The translations under genes and the position numbers were made by a program. Below, one piece after another: positions 18,401-26,154 of a DNA stretch of 45,369 nucleotides. Each line of letters begins with the position of its first letter. The stretch's first letter is position 1. This stretch comes from Frankia sp. R82 (GTDB lineage Bacteria > Actinomycetota > Actinomycetes > Frankiales > Frankiaceae): positions 1 through 45,369 of the forward strand of contig NZ_JAMQQG010000014.1 of NCBI RefSeq assembly GCF_023716925.1. The letters are read 5' to 3'. The notes under the pieces were generated by a model. That model worked only from the letters and a program-made list of their open reading frames with translations. It was not told the origin of the DNA and searched no databases.

Positions 18401-19647
18401 CCGAACAGAGATCCGCCGTAGGCGGGGATGCGCACGTCCTCGAAGGACGCGCCGCGCGACAGTGCCCGGGCGGTGGCGAGCAGCCGGTGCCAGGTGAGGA
18501 AGGTGGCGTCGAGGGCTTCCTCCCCGTCGTCGAGGGCACGGCGTTCCAGCGCGTCGAGCTCACCGCTGATGCCGTAGCCGGCGGTGAACAGGTGGCTCTG
18601 CGGGAGCAGGCCGCGTTCCTCGGCGAACAGCAGGAACACCACCTGCATCATGACCGTGACGCAGGCCTCGTAGACGGTGTGCCCGTTGGCGGGCAGCGGG
18701 GCGACGCGACCGTGGCGGCGCGCGTCGGACTGCGCCTCGGAGAACGCGGCGACGAGCAGTTCCACCGCCTGGCGAACCTGGGAGCCGAGCGCCTCGGTGA
18801 CCTCCTCCGCCGCGGCGACGGATTCGGCGAACAGCACCGGAAGCCGCTCGTTCGCGGCACCACCGACGAGATGTCGGCGGTGGATCAGGGTGAGGAACGC
18901 GTCGCGGGTGCGGGTCTCCTCGGCCCAGGCGAAGGCGTCCACGATGCCGGAGGCGACCATGACGCCGGGCTGGGCGCAGACCAGCGCCCACCAGCGGCCG
19001 TCGGTGACGATGCCGATCGACACACCGCCCTCGTGCAGCATGTGTGCCATCCGGTCGAGCGGGCCCGCGGCCCAGCCGTCCGTGCCACCGGCCCGCAGGT
19101 CCTCAGTTGCCGGGATGACGCTGACCAGGGCGCCGAGCCCATCCGGTCCGGTCAGCGCGGCGGTGGGAGTCACCTGGATCTGCCGGTTCGGGGACTGCGC
19201 CGTGGCCTGCGGCGCGACCGCGGCGCCCCAGGTGAGCATGTCCTGCCAGCCGGCAACGTCGGCGAGGACCGTGCGGACCCACGTGATCTGGGCCTCCCCG
19301 AACGCGGTCCGGGTGGATTCGCTGTCCGGGTCGTCGGCGCGGTCCAGCGTCTCCCAGGCCCGTTCAAAGGTGGCGCGGGCGGCGTTGAGCGTGTCGCGGG
19401 TGTCCTGGTCGAGCGCGGGGACGCCCTGCGGCCACAGCCGCTTCAGCGGTGGGACGGCGAGGAACGGGCCGTCGGTGTCGACGAGATCCAGCCACGACCG
19501 ATGCAGCTCCGCGGCACTGGGCTCGCGGCGCCGGGCTGACGCCGTCCCGGCTCCGCGAGAAACGCCGGCCGGGCGAATGTTGTTGGCCGGGCGGGTGCTG
19601 GCCAGACGGGAGCGGATGGCGCGACCGGACGCGCGGGGGGCGCTCAC
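15469..19647 (-). CDS. drmMI: DISARM DrmMI, N6-adenine DNA methylase (class 1)
   Basis: 1392 residues from GTG 19647, which forms a GTGA overlap with the drmD stop. The frame stays open far upstream, but that stretch lies inside drmD and is low-complexity shadow. The N-terminal 600 residues resemble type IIG / BREX PglX-like methylases. Motif I is VADIAAGSGAFLVAAARYL (D660) and motif IV is IGNPPFLGG (N917-P-P-F920), giving the gamma-like N6-adenine methylase order. The region after motif IV should include target recognition; it ends with the familiar DPRYTPSNVFETFPLP segment. Bases about 15760-16915 are AT-rich with codons such as AGA, CTA, AAA and TAT, unlike both flanks, so this part was probably exchanged. 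A class 1 DISARM has drmMI plus drmD, as here. Confidence 0.93.
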   Translation of the reverse strand: MSAPRASGRAIRSRLASTRPANNIRPAGVSRGAGTASARRREPSAAELHRSWLDLVDTDGPFLAVPPLKRLWPQGVPALDQDTRDTLNAARATFERAWETLDRADDPDSESTRTAFGEAQITWVRTVLADVAGWQDMLTWGAAVAPQATAQSPNRQIQVTPTAALTGPDGLGALVSVIPATEDLRAGGTDGWAAGPLDRMAHMLHEGGVSIGIVTDGRWWALVCAQPGVMVASGIVDAFAWAEETRTRDAFLTLIHRRHLVGGAANERLPVLFAESVAAAEEVTEALGSQVRQAVELLVAAFSEAQSDARRHGRVAPLPANGHTVYEACVTVMMQVVFLLFAEERGLLPQSHLFTAGYGISGELDALERRALDDGEEALDATFLTWHRLLATARALSRGASFEDVRIPAYGGSLFGQDRFPFLRAVGERGSLAMPIPDRVMLHVLRSVQIANLSGSDARRISFRDIDVEQIGYIYEGLLGYTCTVVTDIALLGLTGAPGAEPEIPLEVLEDLSRQHETDAALVSAILAWVKTHQPAAKAPSASALTRALAKDDGQDAAERHLRATTDSAGLRVRLLRWMPIVRRDLRGRPTVILRGGMAVTETPSRRNAGAHYTPRNLAEEVVFHALQPLCYAPGPYQTPDETAWKLKTSDELLSLKVADIAAGSGAFLVAAARYLADRVVEAQVRQDPTLRGRTDLRIRAIRAVVANCLYGADINGMAVEMCKLSLWLVSLDRDLPFSFVDDKILHGNSLLGLTDIRQLKALHIDPTRPQQARFGDEPLDDVIQQAIEIRRRLASEVQEDDPQRNANAKQRQLARLHEVTRQQTAVADGIIAAGLWLGGKPGRQLDEAYGNLWAATADAFPGPGKKPDPTLLDAITSKGLTPTVRTDYRRWKPLHWALEVPDVMVDRGGFDAVIGNPPFLGGQKLTSSIGADVRDWIVHWLASGCRGSADLVAYFLLRAFDLLNSSGVLGLIATNSIAQGVSREVGLDRIVEMGFTITRGIQSAAWPAASANLEYAAVWGCRFAPEKGVDRVIDGAKVRYISTLLEGVGRVDGSPVRLIENSNIAFQGCIPLGNFTLTEREASVWMHANPANRDVIFPYLTGGNLNSHPDRVAGRWIVDFGDRCDSCARRYPEIFQWVTEKVKTVRAKNNRKMYRDYWWQFAEKRPGMRHAMAGLDEVIVIAQTSSTLAPTRVSSRQVLDQTVIVFASDSYALLASLSSGLHQAWVVKYGLGMRSDPRYTPSNVFETFPLPGFTGVMWELGENLEMGRREIMERRSLGLTKLYNLVNDSSVVGDQDVDLVRALHAQVDEAVVAAYGWSDVELGHGFHTYRQVRRWTISPAARVELMDRLLEENLRRAKEEEKLSVPAGRKGRGRQKAAAEVEGQHDQGGLF
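15760..16915 (-). other. AT-rich foreign-looking block inside drmMI
   Basis: Codons about 911-1296 of drmMI use many A/T-ending codons. For example, the stretch RRSLGLTKLYNLVNDSSV reads CGT AGA AGT CTT GGG CTA and onward. Flanking drmMI sequence is very GC-rich. The right-hand boundary falls at the catalytic NPPF motif (16888-16899), and the left one is about 95 codons before the stop. The reading frame is intact throughout. The block covers the expected target-recognition part of the methylase. Confidence 0.75.
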
Positions 19648-22600
19648 CAGGAACCGGCCTGGGCGGCGTCGGCCTCGGTCAGGGCGAACACGACGGCGGC
19701 CGCACTGATGTGTGGTTTGACCTCTTCGTAGCGTTGGCTGATCGTCGCCACTTCGCGGGTCTCCTCTCCGGCGAGCGATTCCAGGCGTTCCCGCATCGCC
19801 TGGATGTCGCGGCGGCGCTGGCGTTGCTGGTCGTCGGGGAACAGGGCCAGCTCCGCCTCCATCTCCGCGGTCGTCAGCTGTTCCAGCGACTCGGTGAGGT
19901 TGCGGGCGAAGGCCTTGTAGATTCCCTGGACCCGCCGGATGTCGGACTCCTCGCGGCGAGCCAGCTGGTCGCTGACCCGCCGGTGGTAGGCGTCGGCCCG
20001 GGTGGTCATCGACTCCAGCAGTCGGGTGCGCAGCGGTGAGTCCGGCGCGTTCCAGGTGTCGGTCAGCGCGGTGCGGATCTCCGCGTCGGCGAGACGCAGG
20101 TCGGTGGCGTCCAAGGCCTGGTCGAGGTGTCGCTCGGCGCGTTCCTCGGCCATCGCCCGTCGTCCACGCAGCCGGACGCCGGCGAGGAAGACCTCCTCGT
20201 GCAGGCGCAGCCCGCCCCGCCCGACCAGCACCATGCGGGTCACCGCGGCCACGAACGACTCGGGCAGGTCGGGGACGACGACGGCGCTGACCCGGTTCAG
20301 CGGCGCGTCCGCGCTCCACAGTGAGCGGCGCAGCAGCCGTTGCGCCCGCGTCACCAGCGGATGGCCCAGATGCACGTGGACGAGATGGTGCAGGGCGCCA
20401 GCCTCCTCGTCGAAGGTGATCGGTCGCAGCTGACCGGGGGTGAGCACGGTGTCGAGGCCGGTCAGCGCCGGCTGCCAGGCGGGGCTCAGCTGTGGGACGG
20501 TGAACACGGCGGCGTCGGTGTCCTGGTCACCGGTTTCCACCAGCGGCGGCTGGTGGTCGATGCGCAGGGCGGTGTCGACGACCCGGCGCAGGTTCTCCGG
20601 GGTCAGGTGCAGCCGGGCACGTTCCTCGCCATATCCGCGTTCCAGTGCTGTGAGCTGGGCGTTTAGGTCCATGCCGCCCTTGAGCGCCCGGTTGATGACG
20701 GCGTTGCCGTCGACGGGATCGCGCCGACGGCGCGCGGGCGCCCGACCGGTGAAATGCTCCTGGATCTCGGTACTGATCAGCTGGTTGACCGAACCCAGAT
20801 CGGATGCGATCGTCGCGACCTTCCGCGCGATCATCCCCATGAATGCCAGGTCCGCACCGTAGGTCTCGGACGAGGCCGGAGGCGCGAAGTAGAAGATCTC
20901 CGGCCGCCGCGTCTGCCCCCAGCGGTCGATCCGGCCGATCCGCTGCTCCAGACGCGACGGGTTGAACGGCACATCCAGGTTCACCAGCCGGTGGCAGTAC
21001 CACTGCAGGTCGATACCTTCACCGGCCGCGTCGGTGGCAAGCAGAACCCGCACCTTTTCCTGCGCCGGATCGGCGGTGAACCGGGCCCGGATGACCTCGC
21101 GTTCCTCCGGTGGCGTCGAACCCTGGATGACCGCGAGGACGTCCGCATAGCCGAACTGGCTCAGCACCCGGTGCGCCCAGTCGATGGTGTCGGCGTATTC
21201 GGAGAACACCACCACCCGCTCGTTGGACCATGTCCCGGCGGGCCGGCAGATCGCGTCCAGCTCGACCATCAGCGCGTCCAGGCGCGCGTCCGGGCGGCTC
21301 TCGTATCCCCGGCCCCAGGCCGCGAGCTGCTCCAGCTCGCCCGGTCGGGCGGCGACCAGTGGGTCAGTGGACTTACTGGCCCGGATGTGGCTGGCCTCCT
21401 GCTGCTCCCACAGACCCTCCTCCTCGTCGGCCTGCCCCTCGCCGAGAATGTCGTCGTAGTCGGGGTCGGCCAGGCCCTGGCCGGTGACCTGGGCGGCCAG
21501 ATACTGCTCCAGGGTGGTGGTGAACGCCCAGGGGCTGGACAGAAAGCGCTTCTTGAACAGCATCGTGGTGATGTCGCCGGACGGTCCACGTCCGTTCGCC
21601 CGGGCGCTGTCGTGCAGGATGCGTGCCAGCAGGGCGAACATCTCCTGCTCACCGGGGTCGGGCTGCACCGGCAGGGCCCGGAACTGCCGGCGCTGGAAGT
21701 CCTTGTGGGGCAGGTCGCTCTTCAGCCGGCGCACCGTGACATCACGCAGGGCCGACTCGTCGAGCTGCGCGCCGCGAGAGAACCGCCTGGAATCGATCAT
21801 CTCCATCAGGGCGGTGAAGGACTCCGGATGCCCGTTGTGCGGGGTCGCGGACAGGAACAGCCGGTGTTCGCACCGGTTCGCGAGGCCCCGCACCGCCTCC
21901 GTGCGCTGGGTGTCGACCGCGTAGCCGCGTCCACCGCCGACCACCGACGGGCTCGCCGGCGCGACGTGATGCGCCTCGTCCACCACGAGGATGTCGAACG
22001 CGAACCGTTTCGCGCTGTTGATCTGCGTGGTCTGGCCGTAGACGTCGCGCAGCATCCGCTGCGCCCGCACCCCGGGCAGCCAGGCCAGACTCACGATCAC
22101 CCGGGGGAACAGCAGGAACGGGTTGGCGTGCAGCCCATAGGCCCGGCGGACGTCCCGCAGCCGCTCGCTGTTGATGATGGTGAAGTCAAGGCCGAACTTG
22201 TCCCGCATCTCGTCCTGCCATTTGAGCGCCAGGCTCGGCGGGCAGACCACGATCGCGGTGCGGGCCCGGTGGCGCAGCAGCAGTTCCTGGATGACGAGGC
22301 CCGCCTCGACCGTCTTACCGAGGCCGACATCGTCTGCGAGCAGCAGGTTGGTCCGGGCTGAGGACAGTGCCCGGCGCAGCGGTTCCAGCTGGTAGGCCTC
22401 CACGGAGACGCCGCTGCGAAACGGTGCCTGAAAGCTCCGGTCGTCGGCGGAGGTCACCGCGCCCCAGCGCATCGCGTCCACGAAGCCGGCGAGCAGGTTC
22501 GGGTCGTCGAAGCCGTCGGCGTTCAGCGATGTCGGCAGGCCCTGGTCCGGGGTGATCGTGTGGCCGACCTCGAGCTCCCAGACAACGGTGAGCTCCTCGC

Positions 22601-22811
22601 CGAGCCGGTCCTCGTCCAGCGCCTGCAACGTGACCACGTGGTTCAACCCGGCCACCTCCTCGTCGCCGGGGCTGCGTGGCAGACCCTGCTCGGCGACCAG
22701 AGCCACCGCCCAGGTCGAGCCGCGGACCTCCACGACCTGCCCCTGCTCTGGAACGGCCGGCGCCGCTCCCCCGGTGACAGCGTCGGGGCGCAGGCTCGCG
22801 GAAACGGTCAT
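19644..22811 (-). CDS. drmD: DISARM DrmD, SNF2-type helicase
   Basis: 1055 residues. A SNF2/HepA-like translocase with Walker A LLLADDVGLGKTVEAGLVIQ (161-168 core), IVVCPPSLALKWQDEM (motif Ia), DILVVDEAHHVAP (DEAH 278-281), LFLSATPHNGH (motif III) and the C-terminal LLATDAAGEGIDLQ, NPSRLEQRIGRIDRWGQ motifs. The last 300 residues are helical. drmD marks class 1 DISARM and leads the operon here. The ATG at 22811 has no Shine-Dalgarno run. A TAAAGT hexamer seven bases upstream suggests a leaderless message, and a palindrome covers that hexamer. Its last codons overlap drmMI by GTGA. Confidence 0.93.
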   Translation of the reverse strand: MTVSASLRPDAVTGGAAPAVPEQGQVVEVRGSTWAVALVAEQGLPRSPGDEEVAGLNHVVTLQALDEDRLGEELTVVWELEVGHTITPDQGLPTSLNADGFDDPNLLAGFVDAMRWGAVTSADDRSFQAPFRSGVSVEAYQLEPLRRALSSARTNLLLADDVGLGKTVEAGLVIQELLLRHRARTAIVVCPPSLALKWQDEMRDKFGLDFTIINSERLRDVRRAYGLHANPFLLFPRVIVSLAWLPGVRAQRMLRDVYGQTTQINSAKRFAFDILVVDEAHHVAPASPSVVGGGRGYAVDTQRTEAVRGLANRCEHRLFLSATPHNGHPESFTALMEMIDSRRFSRGAQLDESALRDVTVRRLKSDLPHKDFQRRQFRALPVQPDPGEQEMFALLARILHDSARANGRGPSGDITTMLFKKRFLSSPWAFTTTLEQYLAAQVTGQGLADPDYDDILGEGQADEEEGLWEQQEASHIRASKSTDPLVAARPGELEQLAAWGRGYESRPDARLDALMVELDAICRPAGTWSNERVVVFSEYADTIDWAHRVLSQFGYADVLAVIQGSTPPEEREVIRARFTADPAQEKVRVLLATDAAGEGIDLQWYCHRLVNLDVPFNPSRLEQRIGRIDRWGQTRRPEIFYFAPPASSETYGADLAFMGMIARKVATIASDLGSVNQLISTEIQEHFTGRAPARRRRDPVDGNAVINRALKGGMDLNAQLTALERGYGEERARLHLTPENLRRVVDTALRIDHQPPLVETGDQDTDAAVFTVPQLSPAWQPALTGLDTVLTPGQLRPITFDEEAGALHHLVHVHLGHPLVTRAQRLLRRSLWSADAPLNRVSAVVVPDLPESFVAAVTRMVLVGRGGLRLHEEVFLAGVRLRGRRAMAEERAERHLDQALDATDLRLADAEIRTALTDTWNAPDSPLRTRLLESMTTRADAYHRRVSDQLARREESDIRRVQGIYKAFARNLTESLEQLTTAEMEAELALFPDDQQRQRRRDIQAMRERLESLAGEETREVATISQRYEEVKPHISAAAVVFALTEADAAQAGSW

Positions 22812-22813
22812 TT

Positions 22814-22833
22814 TATTGACTTTAACGACAATA
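22814..22833. promoter_or_regulatory. Palindromic operator candidate over the drmD promoter
   Basis: TATTGACTTTAACGACAATA pairs at 8 of 10 positions around its centre. On the minus strand it contains TAAAGT (22819-22824), a TANNNT hexamer seven bases before the drmD ATG. A protein bound here would cover the -10 box of a leaderless drmD transcript. The surrounding 22812-22983 stretch is AT-rich and separates drmD from the divergent HTH gene. Confidence 0.5.
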
Positions 22834-22969
22834 TGATGCGGGCCGTAATCGACCCCGCGCTTTGCCGACCCAACCTGTGCCGTAAAGGAACATATATGGA
22901 CACTTTGCGTCTCATGTCACGCCGTACGCAGACCACTCCACCCATCGGCGAGGAGCGGCGCGGCGACGT

Positions 22970-22983
22970 TAGAGTGATCGTCC
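22970..22983 (+). promoter_or_regulatory. Leaderless -10 element for the HTH gene
   Basis: TAGAGT at 22970-22975 followed by eight bases and the ATG at 22984. No Shine-Dalgarno run is seen. Fits the TANNNT pattern found before other genes of this region. Confidence 0.4.
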
Positions 22984-23787
22984 ATGAGCGAGGTCGAGCT
23001 GCGGGACCGGGTGGCGGCGCTGCGGGGCGAGGGGAAGTCGCCGAAGCAGATCGCGCGGATCCTGGGGGTGGCGCCGTCCGTGGTGGCGCCGCTGGTGCGG
23101 GCCGCCGCGGCGCAGGCCCGGGCTGCGGCCGGGGAGCCGGCGCTGGTCGGGTGCTGGATCAACGCCGGGTGGAGCCGGGGCCTGACGGTGGATCCGGCGC
23201 GCGGCTGGGTGGACGCGGCCCTCGCAGGCGGCGATGCCTCGGGTGGCAGCGACATCCTTGCCGGCGGCGACGCCTCGGACGACGGCGACGGGGCCGAGGA
23301 CGTGGTGGAGCCGATCGTCCTCGATGCCCGTAACAGCCTCGGTGGTCTGGTGACGGTGCTGGTCGCGCGGGCGCATCGCTGGGGCAGCGTGTCGGTGTGC
23401 GGGTATCTGGCGGACGTCTACTGCCTCGGGGTCAAGAACGCGATGGGGCCGGACGTCATGATGGACGTCGAGCTGCCCGGCTTCCGGGAGCAGTACTTCG
23501 CCGCCCAGTCGAACGGCTGGCAGGACGCGCCGCTCGGGCTGGCCGCCGACCTGGTCTTCGGCTCCGTCGAGTACGCGCGCGGCCTCGGTTTCGAACCGCA
23601 TCCCGACCTCGCGGCGGCCGCCGGCCATCTTGGTTCGTGGGCAGGGCCATCCGCGATCACGTTCGGGAAGGACGGCCGGCCGTTCTACGTCTCCGGGCCG
23701 TACGACGACCCCCGTCGGGTCATGCGGACGCTGCAGAGCGCCTCGACCGACGCCCAGCCCGGCTTCGTCCTCGGCCCGGCGGGTTGA
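22984..23787 (+). CDS. HTH protein of unknown function, divergent from DISARM
   Basis: 267 residues. Residues 1-45 form a helix-turn-helix of the LRGEGKSPKQIARILGVAPS type. A low-complexity acidic insert with GGDAS repeats (about 83-105) separates it from a C-terminal domain containing VVEPIVLDARNSLGGLVTVL and a VCGYLADVYCLGVKNAMGPD motif. I have seen similar YLADVYCLGVK segments in uncharacterised bacterial proteins but cannot name a function. Being divergent from drmD across 172 bp with a palindrome, it is a candidate regulator of the DISARM operon. It could equally be an unlinked gene. Confidence 0.7.
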   Translation: MSEVELRDRVAALRGEGKSPKQIARILGVAPSVVAPLVRAAAAQARAAAGEPALVGCWINAGWSRGLTVDPARGWVDAALAGGDASGGSDILAGGDASDDGDGAEDVVEPIVLDARNSLGGLVTVLVARAHRWGSVSVCGYLADVYCLGVKNAMGPDVMMDVELPGFREQYFAAQSNGWQDAPLGLAADLVFGSVEYARGLGFEPHPDLAAAAGHLGSWAGPSAITFGKDGRPFYVSGPYDDPRRVMRTLQSASTDAQPGFVLGPAG

Positions 23788-23933
23788 CGCCGGACCTTGC
23801 CGCCGACGCCGCCGACGCCGGATCGAATGGGCGCGTGTCGGCGGGCCACTCCCCCACCTGCACATCGGAGAGTGATTTCCTAACTTCATAGCGTCGCCAC
23901 CAAGGCGGCCGGGTATCCGTCCTGGAGGCGGCG

Positions 23934-25070
23934 ATGCGCCCGAAGCGTGCGGTCAGCATGGCGGCGGCAACGGCAACGACGGCGCTGGTGGCCGCGACCG
24001 TCGCCGCGATGTCAACCGGAGTGGCCGTGGCCGCGCCGCCCGCCGCGCCGCCATCGGCGCCGGCAGCGGCGAGCGTGCCCGCCGTCCCGACTGTGCCGCC
24101 GGTCGATCTCGGGGGCCTGCCCGGTCTGCTCTACACCAACGCGACCGCGATCAACGACCATGGCGACGTCGTCGGCTCCGGTTACAGCTCGCCATACGAC
24201 AACCACGGGTTCCGCTGGTCGCAGGGCGCCCTCACCGCACTGCCCGACACCGCGCGCGCCCCGTTCAGGATCAACAACGCCGGGCAGATCGCCGGCACCC
24301 TGCCGGGCCGTTTCTACTCCCCCGGCTTCGTGCTCCGTCCCGATGGCACCGTGGTCGCCCTCGACTTCTCCACGTCCGACCAGAACGAGCGGGGCGAGGT
24401 CGTCGGCACGGGTCCGGTGACCGGCGGTGGAACGCACGCGAAGCTCTGGCGCGACAACCACACCTTCGACCTCGGTGCTCCCGCCGGTCACACCAGCGAC
24501 GCCCGGGCCATCAGCAGCAACGGGTGGATCCTGGGCGAGATCCAGGACAGCAGCCACGGCGACGACTACTTCGCCCGCTGGATCCGTGGCCGCTGGGTGC
24601 CGCTGCCCACTCCGAGCGGCTACGGTTCGGACATCAACGGCCGGGGTGACGTCGTCGGCTGGGTCACGAACGCGGACGGCGTCACCCACGCCATGCTGTG
24701 GCAGGGCGACCATGCCATCGACCTGGACCCCACCGATCCGCTCAGCACGGCGGTGGCCATCAACGACGCCGGCCAGATCCTCGGCGACACGTTCGATCCG
24801 GTGACCAACATCGGACGCATCCTGCTCTGGGACCACGGCCAGCAAATCGATCTGGGCACCTTCGGCGGCCTGTTCACCCGGCCGATCGCCCTCAACCAGC
24901 GCGGCGACATCATCGTCGGGACCAGCACCGCGGCCTTCCGCCGCAGTCACGGGCGGACCGTGCAGCTCGGTGGCGTCGGTGCCTGGCCGGCGGCCATCAA
25001 CAACCGTGGCCAGGTGGTGGGCACCATCCAGGCGCCTGACGGCACCAGCCACGCCGCCCTGTGGAACTGA
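23934..25070 (+). CDS. Secreted HAF-repeat protein
   Basis: 378 residues. An N-terminal signal peptide (MRPKRAVS basic start, then an Ala/Val/Thr-rich core ending near VAVAAP) is followed by a Pro/Ala linker. The rest is about seven copies of a 45-residue repeat built round variants of AxxINDxGxVVGxxxxxxxxHaxlW. Examples are TAINDHGDVVGSGYSS, INNAGQIAGTLPG, AINDAGQILGDTFDP and AINNRGQVVGTIQAP. These are HAF repeats, probably forming a beta-propeller outside the cell. The enzymatic role, if any, is unknown. GGAGG six bases before ATG 23934 supports the start. Confidence 0.85.
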   Translation: MRPKRAVSMAAATATTALVAATVAAMSTGVAVAAPPAAPPSAPAAASVPAVPTVPPVDLGGLPGLLYTNATAINDHGDVVGSGYSSPYDNHGFRWSQGALTALPDTARAPFRINNAGQIAGTLPGRFYSPGFVLRPDGTVVALDFSTSDQNERGEVVGTGPVTGGGTHAKLWRDNHTFDLGAPAGHTSDARAISSNGWILGEIQDSSHGDDYFARWIRGRWVPLPTPSGYGSDINGRGDVVGWVTNADGVTHAMLWQGDHAIDLDPTDPLSTAVAINDAGQILGDTFDPVTNIGRILLWDHGQQIDLGTFGGLFTRPIALNQRGDIIVGTSTAAFRRSHGRTVQLGGVGAWPAAINNRGQVVGTIQAPDGTSHAALWN

Positions 25071-25196
25071 CCAGCCGGCAGCGACAGCACCGGCAGCGAC
25101 ACCGCTTGTGCCACGCGCGACCCAGCCGCTATATCTGACGTAAGGCACGTCACATCGATGTCGCGGCAGCTCGGCGTCGCGGCAGAGGCGGGGTAG

Positions 25197-26006
25197 ATGG
25201 ATCTCGGACTGGGCGGGGCCAGGGTCGTCGTCAGCGGCGGCTCCAGGGGAATGGGCCGGGCGGCCGCGGAGCGGTTCGCCGCCGACGGTGCCCGGGTGGC
25301 GGTGTTGGCCCGCGGCAAGGACGCGCTGGAGGAGACCGTCGAGGCGCTACGTGGGCTCGGTTCGCCGGACGCGCTCGGGATCCCCACCGACCTGACCGAC
25401 GCCGACTCCGTGCAGGCCGCCTTCGACACGATCACCGAGCGGTGGGGCAGCCTGAACGTCCTGGTGAACGCCGCCGGCCCGGTCGAGGTCGGCGTCCGCC
25501 CGTTCGACGACCTCAACGACGCCGAATGGCTGGCCACCTTCGACATCGGCACCCTGAGCGCGGTGCGCTGCGTGCGCGCGGCGCTGCCGGCGCTGCGGGC
25601 GGCCGAGTGGGCGCGCATCGTCAACGTCAGCGCCCATTCCACCCGGCGGCAGTCCCCGCGGCTGGTCGCCTACACCGCGGCCAAGTCGGCGCTGACCAGC
25701 CTGAGCAAGAATCTCGCGCAGTCACTCGCGCCCGACGGGATCCTGGTCAACACGGTGTCGCCGGGGTCGTTCCTGTCCCCCGCGCTGAAGGGGTACCTGC
25801 GCACCCTCCCGCCCGAGCGGGGCATCGACCCCGACAGTCTTGAGGACGCGATGCGCGTCATCCGGGAGGACTACGACCACCCGGCCTTCCTGCCCCGCGC
25901 CGGCGACCCGACCGAGATCGGCCCGGTCATCGCCTTCGTCGGCTCCCGCCTCAACAGCTACATGACCGGCGCGAACATCAACGTGGACGGCGGCAGCGAC
26001 TTCTGA
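25197..26006 (+). CDS. Short-chain dehydrogenase/reductase
   Basis: 269 residues of the classical SDR family. The NAD(P)-binding loop is GGSRGMGRAAAERFA (TGxxxGxG variant), the structural motif is NVLVNAAGP, the catalytic Ser lies in NVSAHS, and the Tyr/Lys pair is YTAAKSALTSLSKNLA. The C-terminus ends in TGANINVDGGSDF, the usual SDR ending. Arg in place of Asp after strand 2 (VAVLARGKD) suggests NADP(H) preference. The substrate is unknown; the gene stands alone on its strand before the repeat array. Confidence 0.92.
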   Translation: MDLGLGGARVVVSGGSRGMGRAAAERFAADGARVAVLARGKDALEETVEALRGLGSPDALGIPTDLTDADSVQAAFDTITERWGSLNVLVNAAGPVEVGVRPFDDLNDAEWLATFDIGTLSAVRCVRAALPALRAAEWARIVNVSAHSTRRQSPRLVAYTAAKSALTSLSKNLAQSLAPDGILVNTVSPGSFLSPALKGYLRTLPPERGIDPDSLEDAMRVIREDYDHPAFLPRAGDPTEIGPVIAFVGSRLNSYMTGANINVDGGSDF

Positions 26007-26029
26007 CCCGCACCTCCACCGGCGACACC

Positions 26030-26144
26030 CGCCAGATCCGTGCTCCAGGTCTGTCCAGATCTGTGACTCGTGCCCCTCCACATCTGTGGTTGACGGCCGT
26101 CCAGATCTGGGATTCAGGGTCGTCCAGATCCGTGGTTCGGGTAG
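26030..26144 (+). repeat. Five-copy 23-bp tandem repeat before the AAA ATPase
   Basis: Units begin at 26030, 26053, 26076, 26099 and 26122, exactly 23 bp apart, with core GTCCAGATCTGTGGTTC and a variable tail. Copies 1 and 3 are the most diverged. The array ends 10 bp before the ATG at 26155 and overlaps a TAGCCT hexamer (26142-26147) that could be the -10 box of a leaderless message. The regular spacing of about two helical turns suits side-by-side binding of one protein, so an operator array is likely. It is too short-spaced for a CRISPR. Confidence 0.85.
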
Positions 26145-26154
26145 CCTGGCGGCC

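Noticed and set aside
19648-20319. Upstream extension of the drmMI reading frame
   Set aside because: It lies wholly inside drmD, is Arg/Pro/Gly low-complexity, and the GTG at 19647 makes a normal GTGA junction.
26030-26144. The 23-bp array as a CRISPR
   Set aside because: Units are directly adjacent with no unique spacers, and no cas genes are present.
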